NCBI RefSeq assembly: GCF_902859855.1
Contig: NZ_CADIKH010000017.1
Coordinates: forward strand, 110,903-174,902
Source of the DNA: Paraburkholderia humisilvae
GTDB lineage: Bacteria; Pseudomonadota; Gammaproteobacteria; Burkholderiales; Burkholderiaceae
Reading direction: 5' to 3'
DNA: 64,000 nt
How positions within the stretch are numbered: position 1 is the first letter of the stretch; every line of letters starts with the position of its first letter. The notes beneath the pieces are model-generated. The model did no database searches. It was not told the origin of the DNA and saw only the letters and a program-made list of their open reading frames with translations. Shown here piece after piece: positions 43,909 through 53,098 of this stretch. The translations under genes were made by a program, and so were the position numbers.

Positions 43909-44616
43909 TTAGAAGCCGAGGCTGGCGAGCAGATCGTCGACCTGCGATTGATCCTGCATCACGTCGGCCTTGCCTTCGGGGTTGATCTGCGGACCGTTCA
44001 GCAGACCCTCCGGGCTGCCCGTCGCGGACGTCTCGGCGACCAGCGCGGCGGCGGTCGCCGCGAACTGTTCGCGCCGCTCGGGCGCGATGTTCTCGACCAG
44101 CACGCCGAGCAGCTGCTGCTCGATCACGTAAACGATCTCGGTGATTTTCTTGATCACCTGGCCGGTCAGATCCTGAAAATCCTGCGCGAGCATGATCTCG
44201 AGCAGTTGCTGGTTGGTCGCCGCCGTCGCGTCGGGCAGCTTGCCGAGAAACGCGTGCGTGTCGTCCATGAGCGTGCGCACCTGGTTGCGCTCGAGCGGCG
44301 CCGCATACCATTGCGTCCAGCGCGCATCGAGCGCGCCCGCTTCCTGTTGCAGCTGCTCCTGAATCGGCTTCGCGACTTCGATCGCGGTCAGCACCTTTTC
44401 GGCCGCCTGCTCTGTCATCGTCGCGACATATTTCAGACGGTCACGTGCGTCCGGCACCGCTTCCGCCGCACGCTCGACATGCTTGTCGATGCCGAGTTCG
44501 CGCATCGAATCGCGCAGCGTGCGTGTCAACTGGCCGATCCGGGCGAGAATCCGATCGGTGGTGTGATCGCTGTCGTCGCGCGCGACCGCGTCCTGCGCGT
44601 TGGTCGGCTGGTCCAC
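43909..44616 (-). CDS. cheZ: chemotaxis phosphatase CheZ
   Basis: About 235-aa phosphatase of CheY-P. Seen: helical domain with the catalytic motif region AQDFQDLTGQVIKKITEIVYVIEQQLLGVL (DFQDLTGQ, including the Gln used in hydrolysis), and the C-terminal CheY-binding peptide DQSQVDDLLASLGF. GTG 44616 is chosen: it follows the cheY stop directly and has GGGAG 5 nt upstream; ATG 44646 inside cheY is an alternative. It is the last gene of the mot-che operon. Confidence 0.95.
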   Translation of the reverse strand: MDQPTNAQDAVARDDSDHTTDRILARIGQLTRTLRDSMRELGIDKHVERAAEAVPDARDRLKYVATMTEQAAEKVLTAIEVAKPIQEQLQQEAGALDARWTQWYAAPLERNQVRTLMDDTHAFLGKLPDATAATNQQLLEIMLAQDFQDLTGQVIKKITEIVYVIEQQLLGVLVENIAPERREQFAATAAALVAETSATGSPEGLLNGPQINPEGKADVMQDQSQVDDLLASLGF

Positions 44617-44617
44617 A

Positions 44618-45013
44618 TCAGCTCCCGGTTTTGCCCATCTTTTCAAGAATCTTGTTCAGCTTCTCGTCGAGGGTCGCCGCGGTGAACGGCTTCACGACAT
44701 AGCCGCTCGCACCAGCCTGGGCGGCCGCGATGATGTTCTCCTTCTTCGATTCGGCCGTGACCATCAGCACCGGCAGATGGGTCAGGTTCGCGTCCGCGCG
44801 AATTTCCTTCAGCATCGCGAGACCGTCGAGGTTCGGCATGTTCCAGTCCGAGATCACGAACTCGTACGTGCCGCCGCGCAGGCGTGCGAGACCCGCCGCG
44901 CCGTCTTCCGCCTCGTCGACGTTCGAATAGCCCAGCTCTTTTAGCAGGTTGCGGACGATCCGGCGCATCGTCGGAAAGTCGTCCACCACCAGAATTTTCA
45001 TTCCCTTGTCCAT
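44618..45013 (-). CDS. cheY: chemotaxis response regulator CheY
   Basis: 131-aa single-domain receiver that binds FliM when phosphorylated. Seen: acid pocket D11-D12 (LVVDDFPT), phospho-acceptor D56 (SDWNMPNLDG), Thr in VLMVTAES and Lys in YVVKPFT. It begins with MDKGMKILVVDD; AGGGGAA lies upstream of ATG 45013. Paired with cheZ. A candidate sigma-28 promoter lies 135 nt upstream, so cheYZ may also be expressed apart from the long operon. Confidence 0.97.
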   Translation of the reverse strand: MDKGMKILVVDDFPTMRRIVRNLLKELGYSNVDEAEDGAAGLARLRGGTYEFVISDWNMPNLDGLAMLKEIRADANLTHLPVLMVTAESKKENIIAAAQAGASGYVVKPFTAATLDEKLNKILEKMGKTGS

Positions 45014-45147
45014 CTTCTCATTCCCCTGGATTGCTTGATCCGGCCGGGTGGCGCGCCGCCGCCCGTTCGTCATTCAGTTCCCGTCCACGCTCACGCCAAC
45101 GTGCGGCACAACCGCAGCGAGCCGCATCGATTCCTCGTATAGCAAGG

Positions 45148-45175
45148 TTATCGGCGCTACCGCGGTTACTCTGTA
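45148..45175 (-). promoter_or_regulatory. candidate sigma-28 promoter for cheYZ
   Basis: On the minus strand: -35-like TACAGAGT (45175-45168; 5 of 8 matches), 12-nt spacer, -10 GCCGATAA (45155-45148; perfect). The -35 is embedded in a GGTTAC-TCT-GTAACC inverted repeat (45164-45178). The 230-bp gap between cheB and cheY is the largest in the operon. Confidence 0.5.
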
Positions 45176-45243
45176 ACCCAATCGACCCACATGGACCCCG
45201 CCGCCGCGCGCTCGCCGAGGCAAGCGCGCCGCGACCGGCATGA

Positions 45244-46341
45244 TTACACACGCTGCACCCGTTCGCCCATTGCGTTGAGTCGCGCCATCACGCGGCGGCT
45301 CATATCGGCAAGCGGAGAGATATCGTCGGCGGCGCCCATCGCAATCGCTTCGCGCGGCATGCCGAACACGATGCAGCTCGCTTCGTCCTGCGCGAATGTA
45401 TAGGCTCCGGCGCGGCGCATATCGAGCAGACCTGCCGCGCCATCGCGACCCATGCCGGTCAGAATCACCCCCACCGCGTTCTTGCCCGCATGCTGCGCGG
45501 CCGAGCGAAACAGCACATCGACCGATGGTCGGTGACGGTTCACCGGCGGATCGTCCGACAAATGCGCGATATAGTTCGCGCCGCTGCGCGCCAGCAGCAG
45601 GTGGGCGTGGCCCGGTGCGATGTACGCGTGGCCAGGCAGCACCCGTTCGCCATGCTCCGCTTCCTTCACCGTAATGCGGCACAGGCCGTTCAGGCGTTGC
45701 GCGAACGACTTCGTGAAACCCGGCGGCATATGTTGCGCAATCAGCACCGCGGGTGCATCGGGCGGCAGCGGCACGAGCACTTCGCGAATCGCCTCGGTGC
45801 CGCCGGTCGACGCGCCGACGATGATCAGCTTCTCGGTACTGACAAGCGGGTTGTTGAAAAGCGGCGCGGGCGTCGCGGCCCCGGCCGGATGCGCACCCGC
45901 CGCATGCGCGGCCGGCGCGGCTTGCCGCACGCGCGCACGGGCCGCCGCGCGGACCTTGTCGGCAAGCTTCTCCGCGTACTCGAGCATGCCGTCGCGGATG
46001 CCGACGCGCGGCTTCGTCACGAAGTCCACCGCGCCCAGTTCGAGCGCGCGCAGCGTGATTTCCGAACCGCGCTCGGTCAGCGACGACACCATCACGACCG
46101 GCATCGGACGCAGCCGCATTAGCTTCTCGAGGAAATCGAGGCCGTCCATGCGCGGCATTTCGACATCGAGCGTCAACACGTCCGGGTTGTGCTGCTTGAT
46201 CAGCTCGCGTGCAACGAGCGGGTCAGGCGCGGTCGCGACCACTTCCATGTCCGGCTGGCCATTGATGATCTCGGTCATCAGGCTGCGGATCAGCGCCGAA
46301 TCATCGACGCACAGTACCTTGATCTTTTGCACAGTTGTCAC
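45244..46341 (-). CDS. cheB: chemotaxis methylesterase/deamidase CheB
   Basis: 365-aa adaptation enzyme that removes methyl groups from MCP glutamates. Seen: receiver domain with D59 (LTLDVEMPRMDG), Ala/Pro linker, and the esterase domain with S178 (GASTGGTEAI), H204 (AQHMPPGFT) and the Asp of GMGRDGAAG, the catalytic triad. It overlaps cheD as ATGA. Confidence 0.97.
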   Translation of the reverse strand: MTTVQKIKVLCVDDSALIRSLMTEIINGQPDMEVVATAPDPLVARELIKQHNPDVLTLDVEMPRMDGLDFLEKLMRLRPMPVVMVSSLTERGSEITLRALELGAVDFVTKPRVGIRDGMLEYAEKLADKVRAAARARVRQAAPAAHAAGAHPAGAATPAPLFNNPLVSTEKLIIVGASTGGTEAIREVLVPLPPDAPAVLIAQHMPPGFTKSFAQRLNGLCRITVKEAEHGERVLPGHAYIAPGHAHLLLARSGANYIAHLSDDPPVNRHRPSVDVLFRSAAQHAGKNAVGVILTGMGRDGAAGLLDMRRAGAYTFAQDEASCIVFGMPREAIAMGAADDISPLADMSRRVMARLNAMGERVQRV

Positions 46342-47081
46342 GCCTCCTCCGCGGTCCGCGCATTATTGGAATCGTTCTCGCGGCCGCCCGCGCCGAACAG
46401 CTCGATACGAGGTCTTGCCGCGCCGCCGGTGCCGCCCGCACCCGGCGCTGAGCGGCCGGCGCTGAACAGCTCGACGCGCGCACGCGCTTTCGCGAGACGC
46501 TCGGCGCGGGCCTCGGCAGTCTGCCGGGCCAGCACGCGTTCGCGCTCCGCCACATCCGGATCCTGCTGCAACCCGAGCTTCTTGACCATCACCTGGCCGG
46601 TGCGCGGCAGGAACGCAACCTTGCGCGGATGCGCACCCTGCAGGTCTTCGGCGACGATACGGATCTTTTCGAGCGCCAGATAGCGCCGCACGAATTCCGA
46701 GTTGCGATCGCCGATGTTCATCGTCGTCATGCCCGCGAGTACCGCCGCGCCGCCGAATACCTTCGCTTCGAGCCGCTCGCGGCGCCCGCCTGCCTTGATC
46801 AGCTCGTTGATCAGCACTTCCATCGCGTACGCGCCGTAGCGCATCGCATCGGAGGCCGCCTGCACGACTTCCGCGCCGTCGTCCGGCAGCATGAAGTGGT
46901 TCATTCCGCCGATGCCGGCGGTGCGGTCCTGAATGCAGGCGGCGACGCACGAGCCGAGCACGGTGACGAGCACCATGTCCTCGCCCGTCGTATAGAACTC
47001 GTTCGGCAACAGCTTCACGCCGGGTCGCTTGAAGTGATTGTCGTAATAGAGATTGTTCGCGATCGGCAGACCGGTGCTCAT
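46338..47081 (-). CDS. cheD: chemoreceptor glutamine deamidase CheD
   Basis: 247-aa deamidase of receptor glutamines. Seen: catalytic Cys in VTVLGSCVAACIQD at about residue 42-48 and the His of GGMNHFMLPDD, then AYAMEVLINELIKAGGRRERLEAKVFGGA. After the core (about residue 190) a tail has two similar units, RVELFSAG and RIELFGAG. It overlaps both cheR and cheB. E. coli lacks CheD, so this operon is of the broader proteobacterial type. Confidence 0.95.
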   Translation of the reverse strand: MSTGLPIANNLYYDNHFKRPGVKLLPNEFYTTGEDMVLVTVLGSCVAACIQDRTAGIGGMNHFMLPDDGAEVVQAASDAMRYGAYAMEVLINELIKAGGRRERLEAKVFGGAAVLAGMTTMNIGDRNSEFVRRYLALEKIRIVAEDLQGAHPRKVAFLPRTGQVMVKKLGLQQDPDVAERERVLARQTAEARAERLAKARARVELFSAGRSAPGAGGTGGAARPRIELFGAGGRENDSNNARTAEEA

Positions 47082-48031
47082 GCGTTCACCTCATGGGTCG
47101 CACCGTGCGCGCGGCTGCCACCGTGCGGGCGCGCCTGAGCGGACGCGGAGCCGGTGTCGCGCGTCAGTTCATAGACGGTCTGTCCGCGCAGCCGGAACGC
47201 CTGCGTCACATACGTGAAATTCTCCGAGTGGCCTGCGAACAGCAGGCCACTCGGCTTGACGAGCGGCTCGAAGCGCGCCAGCACCTGCGCCTGAGTCGGC
47301 TTGTCGAAGTAGATCATCACGTTGCGGCAGAAAATCGCATCGAACGGGTTGCGCAAGCCGTAGTCATGATCGGTGAGATTGATCCGGTCGAAACGGATCA
47401 TCGCGCGCAGCTCGGGGCGTACCTTGACGAGCCCCGCATGCGCGCCGGTGCCGCGCAGGAAGAATCGCTTCAGACGTTCAGGCGACAGATGCCGCACTTG
47501 CTCGTACTGATAGACGCCTGCCTCGCATTTCGCGAGCACCTGTGTATCGATGTCGGTTGCCAGCACCGTGGCCTGGCGCGCGACCGATTCGCCGAGCGCC
47601 TCGACCAGCGTCATTGCGATCGAATACGGCTCTTCACCGGTCGAGGCCGCTGAACACCACACCGAAACCGGCTGCGGCCGCTGTTTGACGAACTCCGCGA
47701 GAATCGGAAAGTGATGGGCTTCACGGAAGAACGCGGTCAGGTTGGTCGTCAGCGCGTTGGTGAACGCCTCCCATTCGGCCGGATCGTCGCTTGATTCGAG
47801 CTGGTCGAGATAGATGCGGAAGCTGTCGATGCCGAGCGCGCGCAAGCGGCGCGCAAGCCGGCTGTACGCCATGTCGCGTTTATGGTCGGACAGCGAGATG
47901 CCCGCGCGGCGATGGATCAGCTCGCGAATGCGTGCGAAGTCCGACGACGTGAACTCGAAGTCGCGCCCGGGTTCGCCGGCGCGCGGCGAATCCGCACGAC
48001 CGTTGCGTGGCGATGCGCGCATATCGCTCAT
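47078..48031 (-). CDS. cheR: chemotaxis methyltransferase CheR
   Basis: 317-aa SAM-dependent methyltransferase of MCP glutamates. Seen: N-terminal helical domain (FARIRELIHRRAGISLSDHKRDMAYSRLARRLRALG), SAM site VWCSAASTGEEPYSIAMTL, and NPFDAIFCRNVMIYFDKPTQ. ATG 48031 (MSDMRAS) is chosen because GGGGA lies just upstream; a longer reading begins with Arg-rich non-family sequence. The adjacent MCP ends in DWETF, a CheR tether of the NWETF type. Confidence 0.96.
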   Translation of the reverse strand: MSDMRASPRNGRADSPRAGEPGRDFEFTSSDFARIRELIHRRAGISLSDHKRDMAYSRLARRLRALGIDSFRIYLDQLESSDDPAEWEAFTNALTTNLTAFFREAHHFPILAEFVKQRPQPVSVWCSAASTGEEPYSIAMTLVEALGESVARQATVLATDIDTQVLAKCEAGVYQYEQVRHLSPERLKRFFLRGTGAHAGLVKVRPELRAMIRFDRINLTDHDYGLRNPFDAIFCRNVMIYFDKPTQAQVLARFEPLVKPSGLLFAGHSENFTYVTQAFRLRGQTVYELTRDTGSASAQARPHGGSRAHGATHEVNA

Positions 48032-48186
48032 TGAATTCCCCGCTCGCGCGCTGCGTGGCTGGCACGATCTGCACAGGCGCACGCCGGCAACGGACGGCCT
48101 CGCCCGCGCACGCTGAACCAGCGCGCTGTGCCGTTTCGCCCGTTCGCGGGCGCGAAGCCGTACCCCTGCATTTCCCGTCAATCCTT

Positions 48187-50076
48187 CTAGAACGTTTCCC
48201 AGTCCGCATCCGAGCCGGCCGGCGACGCCGATACCGCCGGCGCCGATGCCGCCGCGGCACGACTTATCGTCGGCCGCTTCAACACCGGTTCGGTACGGCC
48301 AGCCGGCGTCTCGCGTTTCGGACCATCGTGTTTCGCCGCGTCGTGTTTCGCCGCCGCATGTTTCGGCGCAGCGGCGTCAGCACGTGCAGCGCTGCTGTGC
48401 GCGGCAAGCGCTGGCTTCGTTGCGGATGCAAGCGGTTTTGCCGTGCTCGCCGGCGCGGCCGACTGCGGGCGAACCGGCGCACGCAGCGGCGCTGCGAACG
48501 TCGCGAAATCCGCGCCGCCCGTGCTCAACACGCGCCAACTGGCCACCACGCCGCGCAATTGCCGCGTCTGCTCTTCGAGCGATGCCGCCGCAGCGGCCGC
48601 CTGTTCGACCAGCGCGGCGTTCTGCTGCGTCACGTCGTCCATCTGGCTCACCGCGCGATTGACCTGTTCGATCCCGCCCGACTGCTCTTCCGACGCGGCG
48701 CTGATCTCGCCCATGATGTCGGTCACGCGGCGCACCGCTTGCAGGATCTCTTCCATCGTCGTGCCGGCGCGACCGACCAGTTCCGAGCCGCCCTGCACCT
48801 TCGCGGCGGAGTCGCCGATCATCTCCTTGATTTCCTTCGCGGCGCTCGCGCTGCGCTGCGCGAGGCTGCGCACTTCGCCGGCCACCACCGCGAAGCCGCG
48901 GCCCTGCTCGCCGGCGCGCGCCGCTTCGACTGCGGCGTTCAGCGCAAGGATATTGATCTGGAACGCGATCCCTTCGATCACGCCGATGATGTCGACGACC
49001 TTGTTCGAGCTCGCCGCGATGTCGCGCATCGTGACGACCACTTCGCTCACCACTTCGCCGCCGCGCGTCGCGATATCGGACGCATTCACCGCAAGCTGGC
49101 TTGCCTGGCGCGCGTTCTCGGCGTTCTGGCGCACGGTGCCGGTCAGTTGCTCCATGCTCGACGCGGTTTCCTGTAGCGACGCCGCCTGCTGCTCGGTGCG
49201 TTGCGACAAATCGGTATTGCCCATCGCGATCTCACGCGCACCGGTATCGATCGACTCGGTGCTTGTGTGCACCGCCCTGACCAGCGCGGCCACGCCGTCC
49301 TGCATTTTGCGGATCGCCGCGAACAGTCGCCCCATCTCGTTGCGGCTCGTGGTCCGCACGCTCTGCGTCAGGTCGCCGGTCGCGATCCGCTCGAAGCATT
49401 CGATCGCTTCATCGAGCGGCTTCGTGATCATTCCAGTCATCACGACGCGCACAACCACCATCATCAGCACCGCCACCACGACGCCGGCGATGATCAGCAC
49501 TTTCATCGTCGAGATCGTCGCGGCGGCGTCGGCCTGCTGGCGGCTTGCGCGGTCCTGCAATGCCTTGACGATCGGCGCCGCCGCGTTGTCGAACGAGACG
49601 AACAGCGGGCTGATTTTCGTGTTCGCGATTTTCCGGTAAGTGGTCAGATCGACGTCGCGCAGCGCGGCGATCTCCGGCTCGACACCGTCGTGCAGCAGCG
49701 AAGTACGACGCGCGAGCGCTTCGTCGATCAGCCCCTGATCGACGCCGCCTTTTTGCAGCGACGCGAAGGTCTGCCACGCTTCATTCGATTTGTTGAGCAG
49801 CTCCTGCGCACGATCGATCGCCACCTTCGCCTGATCGAGCTCGCCGTCGCTCAGCAAACCGCTTGCGCGATCAAGCGAGACGCGCCCGCGCAGCAGATAG
49901 GTCGACGTATCGCTCAACGCGCGCGTCGCCGCCAGATCGCCGTTTGCAATTTCGTCGAGCGCATCGCTCGCGCGCGTGAGCGAAAACAGCCCGAGCGCGC
50001 CGACTGCCACGGTCAGCAGCACCAGCACGGCGCCGACCATGGTCATCGCCGCGCGGATCGACCATCGGTTCAACAT
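48187..50076 (-). CDS. methyl-accepting chemotaxis protein (Tar/Tsr type)
   Basis: 629-aa chemoreceptor. Seen: first membrane helix about residues 10-30, a periplasmic helical bundle of TarH type to about 188, second helix about 190-212, HAMP, and a signalling domain whose hairpin tip reads IAFQINILALNAAVEAARAGEQGRGFAVVAGEVRSLAQRS. A flexible tail of about 100 residues, rich in Ala/Pro/Lys/His, ends in the pentapeptide DWETF, the CheR/CheB docking tether. The tail contains four 5-residue repeats (about KHDAA) encoded by 15-nt units. Ligand unknown. Confidence 0.96.
   Translation of the reverse strand: MLNRWSIRAAMTMVGAVLVLLTVAVGALGLFSLTRASDALDEIANGDLAATRALSDTSTYLLRGRVSLDRASGLLSDGELDQAKVAIDRAQELLNKSNEAWQTFASLQKGGVDQGLIDEALARRTSLLHDGVEPEIAALRDVDLTTYRKIANTKISPLFVSFDNAAAPIVKALQDRASRQQADAAATISTMKVLIIAGVVVAVLMMVVVRVVMTGMITKPLDEAIECFERIATGDLTQSVRTTSRNEMGRLFAAIRKMQDGVAALVRAVHTSTESIDTGAREIAMGNTDLSQRTEQQAASLQETASSMEQLTGTVRQNAENARQASQLAVNASDIATRGGEVVSEVVVTMRDIAASSNKVVDIIGVIEGIAFQINILALNAAVEAARAGEQGRGFAVVAGEVRSLAQRSASAAKEIKEMIGDSAAKVQGGSELVGRAGTTMEEILQAVRRVTDIMGEISAASEEQSGGIEQVNRAVSQMDDVTQQNAALVEQAAAAAASLEEQTRQLRGVVASWRVLSTGGADFATFAAPLRAPVRPQSAAPASTAKPLASATKPALAAHSSAARADAAAPKHAAAKHDAAKHDGPKRETPAGRTEPVLKRPTISRAAAASAPAVSASPAGSDADWETF
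48313..48372 (-). repeat. 15-nt in-frame tandem repeat in the MCP tail
   Basis: Four units of 15 nt starting at 48313, 48328, 48343 and 48358 (plus strand), each beginning (A/G)(C/T)GTTTCG. Encoded units are PKHAA, AKHDA, AKHDG, PKRET. The repeat lies in the flexible tether. Confidence 0.65.
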
Positions 50077-50100
50077 GTCGTTCTCCCGCCGCTTCCGCTG

Positions 50101-50628
50101 TTAAAGGCTGACCGCCTCGATCAGCTCCATTTCGCGGCTCGTCATCAGCTTCTCGATGTCCATCAGGATCAGCATGCGACCGTCGACCGTGCCGAGGCCG
50201 GTCAGGTATTCGGTCGTCAGCGTCGCGCCGAACTCGGGCGCCGGCATGATCTGATCGGCGGTCAGCGTCAGCACGTCCGACACGCCGTCGACCACCATGC
50301 CGACCACGCGGTGCGCGACGTTCAGGATGATCACCACCGTCTGATGGTCGTATTCGACGCGGCCCAGATGGAACTTGATGCGCATGTCGACGATCGGCAC
50401 GATGATGCCGCGCAGGTTGATCACGCCCTTGATGAAGTCCGGCGCGTTCGCAATGCGCGTCACGCTGTCGTAGCCGCGAATTTCCTGCACCTTCAGAATA
50501 TCGATGCCGTATTCCTCGGCGCCGAGCGTGAAGACGAGGAACTCCTGGCCGCCGGCTTCGGCCTGCGCTGCATCGCGGCGGCTCACTGCGCCGCCCAGGG
50601 CCGGGTTGATCGATTGAATGTCTGCCAC
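50101..50628 (-). CDS. cheW: chemotaxis coupling protein CheW
   Basis: 175-aa adaptor joining MCP to CheA. Seen: EFLVFTLGAEEYGIDILKVQEIRGYDSVTRIANAPDFIKGVINLRGIIVPIVDMRIKFHL, the complete CheW signature, and the C-terminal DIEKLMTSREMELIE. GTG 50628 (MADIQSINP) is chosen for its GGGGG at good spacing; a TTG four codons earlier is less likely. It is 24 nt upstream of the MCP. Confidence 0.97.
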   Translation of the reverse strand: MADIQSINPALGGAVSRRDAAQAEAGGQEFLVFTLGAEEYGIDILKVQEIRGYDSVTRIANAPDFIKGVINLRGIIVPIVDMRIKFHLGRVEYDHQTVVIILNVAHRVVGMVVDGVSDVLTLTADQIMPAPEFGATLTTEYLTGLGTVDGRMLILMDIEKLMTSREMELIEAVSL

Positions 50629-50698
50629 GTTAGCCCCCAAAGGGTATTGGTTGGTGTGTCAATGGTTGACGGTTACCGGATGCCGCTGCGTCGCCCGC

Positions 50699-52993
50699 TC
50701 ACGCCAGCGCGAGCGCGCCGTGCGCGGCGCGCGTCTCGCGGTTGAGCGCGGCCACGTCGACAATCAGGGCAACGCTGCCGTCGCCGAGAATGGTCGCCGC
50801 GGATATGCCATGCACTTTCCGGTAGTTGGTTTCGAGGTTCTTCACGACCACCTGCTGCTGGCCGACCAGTTCGTCGATCAGCATCGCAAAACGGCGGCCT
50901 TCGGTTTCCATGATCGTGACGATGCCCTGCGTCGGATCGGTGCGCGCGCCTTCGACGGTGAACACGCCATGCAGTGCAACGAGCGGCAGATATTCACCGC
51001 GCACCCGCACCACGCGCTCGCCGTTCGCGACCGTGTAAATATCTTCGGCGCGCGGCTGCAGCGACTCCATCACGAAGTTCAGCGGCAGGATGAAGATCTC
51101 GTTGCCGACCTTCACCGACATGCCGTCGAGAATCGCCAGCGTGAGCGGCAGCACGATGCGTGTCGTGCTGCCCTTGCCCGCGTGTGACGTGATTTCGACG
51201 TGACCGCCCATCGACTGGATGTTGCGCTTCACCACATCCATGCCAACGCCGCGGCCCGACACATCGGTCACCTGTTCGGCCGTCGAGAAACCCGGCAGGA
51301 AAATCAGGTTCCACACTTCCTCGTCGGTCATCGATTCGCTGACCGCCATCCCCTGCTTCAGCGCCTTCGCGAGAATCTTGTCGCGGCGCAGACCCGCGCC
51401 GTCGTCGCTCACTTCAATCACAATGTTGCCGCCGTGATGCGCGGCCGACAGCACCAGCTGGCCGGTGCCGTCCTTACCCAACGCGCGGCGCGTCTCGACG
51501 GTCTCGATGCCGTGATCGAGACTGTTGCGCACGAGGTGCGTGAGCGGGTCGATGATGCGCTCGATAAGGCTCTTGTCGAGTTCGGTCGCCTGACCGAAGG
51601 TGACGAGTTCCACTTCCTTGCCGAGCTTCGCCGCCAGATCGCGCACCAGGCGCGGGAAGCGGCTGAAGACGTAATCCATCGGCATCATGCGGATCGACAT
51701 CACCGCTTCCTGCAGGTCGCGCGCATTGCGCTCGAGCTGGGCCATCCCGTTGTACAGGCGGTCGTGCAGCGCCGGATCGAAGGTGCTCGTCGTTTCCGCG
51801 AGCATCGCCTGCGTGATCACCAGTTCGCCGACGAGGTTGATCAGCTGATCGACCTTCTCGACGCCGACCCGGATCGAACTGCCTTCCGCCCCCGCCGCCG
51901 CTGCCGGACGCGCCTTGCGGTCGTGGTCGCCGGATGCCTGCGCGGCGGCCGGCGCGGATGCTGCGGCAGGCGCGGGCGAGAGGCCCGGCGCGGCGGCGCC
52001 GTCGCTACCCGCATGGCCCGCTGCGCCGGCGGCTTGCGCGGCAACGGGCACCACCGCAGCCGGCGCCGCAGCAGCAGCCGGAACCGGTGCCGCAACCACC
52101 GGTTGCGCCGGCGCTTGCGGCGCGGCGTGTGCGGCTTGCGCCGCCGCTTCCTGAGGTTGTCCGTCGCCCGCCGGCGCGCTGCCGCGGCCGATCGAGATCT
52201 GGCTCTCGTCAATGACGAAGCAGCACACCGCGATGATGTCGTCGGACGGCACATCGGTTTCCAGCCACAGCGTCAGATCGCTGCCGGTCTTCACCTGGCC
52301 GACGATCTGTCCGAGGTTGCCCAACTCTTCAGCGAGCAGCGCCTCGTCTTTCTCACCAACTCCCCGTAGCGTAATTTTCAGATGTGGCCCGGCGGTGTCT
52401 GCTGCGCCGCTTGATGCCGGTGTTGCATGGGCCGCCGCGTCGCCGCCCTGGCGCGCGTTGGCCGCATCGACAGCCTGGTCGACCACGTGCTCGGGCGTCG
52501 CGCCCGCCGTAGCCGGCGCTGGCTGCGCAATCGTTGGCGCGGCGGCGGCTGGAACGGCGGCGGGCGCCGGTGCGGGTGCGGCCGCTGCTTCGGCGCCGAA
52601 ACGGTTCTCCGCGTTGAGCCGCTCGAGCTTCGCGCAGATCGCCGCGGCCACCGCCGCGTCGGGCTCCTGGCTCGCGCGGTAGTCGGCGAGCTGACCGGAC
52701 AGCACGTCCTTCGTTTCGAGGAACGTGTCGATCATGTCCTTGCGCAGCACGAGTTCGTTGTTGCGCGCGCGATCGAGCAGCGATTCGAGGATGTGCGTCG
52801 TCTCGGTGAGCGCGGTGAAGCCGAACGTCGCGGCACCGCCCTTGATCGAATGCGCGGCGCGGAATATCGCAGCGAGATCTTCCGGGTCGGGTTGGCCGAC
52901 GTTGAGATTGAGCAGCAACTGCTCCATCTGCGCGAGCAGTTCGTCCGCCTCATCGAAGAACGTCTGATAGAACTGTGTGATATCGAGTGTCAT
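50699..52993 (-). CDS. cheA: chemotaxis histidine kinase CheA
   Basis: 764-aa kinase. Seen: P1 HPt domain with phosphorylated H48 (FRAAHSIKGGAATFG), an Ala/Pro-rich linker, a P2-like part (LKITLRGVGEKDEALLAEELGNLG), a second Ala/Pro-rich linker (about 285-365), dimerisation P3 (RVGVEKVDQLINLVGELVITQAML), ATP-binding P4 (LTHLVRNSLDHGIET N-box, VSDDGAGLRRDKIL G1, GRGVGMDVVKRN G2) and CheW-like P5. The P2-P3 linker is longer than in E. coli CheA (654 aa). Confidence 0.97.
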   Translation of the reverse strand: MTLDITQFYQTFFDEADELLAQMEQLLLNLNVGQPDPEDLAAIFRAAHSIKGGAATFGFTALTETTHILESLLDRARNNELVLRKDMIDTFLETKDVLSGQLADYRASQEPDAAVAAAICAKLERLNAENRFGAEAAAAPAPAPAAVPAAAAPTIAQPAPATAGATPEHVVDQAVDAANARQGGDAAAHATPASSGAADTAGPHLKITLRGVGEKDEALLAEELGNLGQIVGQVKTGSDLTLWLETDVPSDDIIAVCCFVIDESQISIGRGSAPAGDGQPQEAAAQAAHAAPQAPAQPVVAAPVPAAAAAPAAVVPVAAQAAGAAGHAGSDGAAAPGLSPAPAAASAPAAAQASGDHDRKARPAAAAGAEGSSIRVGVEKVDQLINLVGELVITQAMLAETTSTFDPALHDRLYNGMAQLERNARDLQEAVMSIRMMPMDYVFSRFPRLVRDLAAKLGKEVELVTFGQATELDKSLIERIIDPLTHLVRNSLDHGIETVETRRALGKDGTGQLVLSAAHHGGNIVIEVSDDGAGLRRDKILAKALKQGMAVSESMTDEEVWNLIFLPGFSTAEQVTDVSGRGVGMDVVKRNIQSMGGHVEITSHAGKGSTTRIVLPLTLAILDGMSVKVGNEIFILPLNFVMESLQPRAEDIYTVANGERVVRVRGEYLPLVALHGVFTVEGARTDPTQGIVTIMETEGRRFAMLIDELVGQQQVVVKNLETNYRKVHGISAATILGDGSVALIVDVAALNRETRAAHGALALA

Positions 52994-53098
52994 GCCTGGT
53001 TCACCGCGAATGATTCTGTCTGCTGGGCTCGTGCTGCTTGCTGCGCTTTTTGCTCTGCTGTCCGCTACGCAAGGTGCCGCGTGGCGGTGCGTTCAGGT

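Noticed and set aside
45018..45251. 77-codon frame between cheB and cheY
   Set aside because: Arg/Cys-rich, overlaps the candidate cheYZ promoter, and has no coding character.
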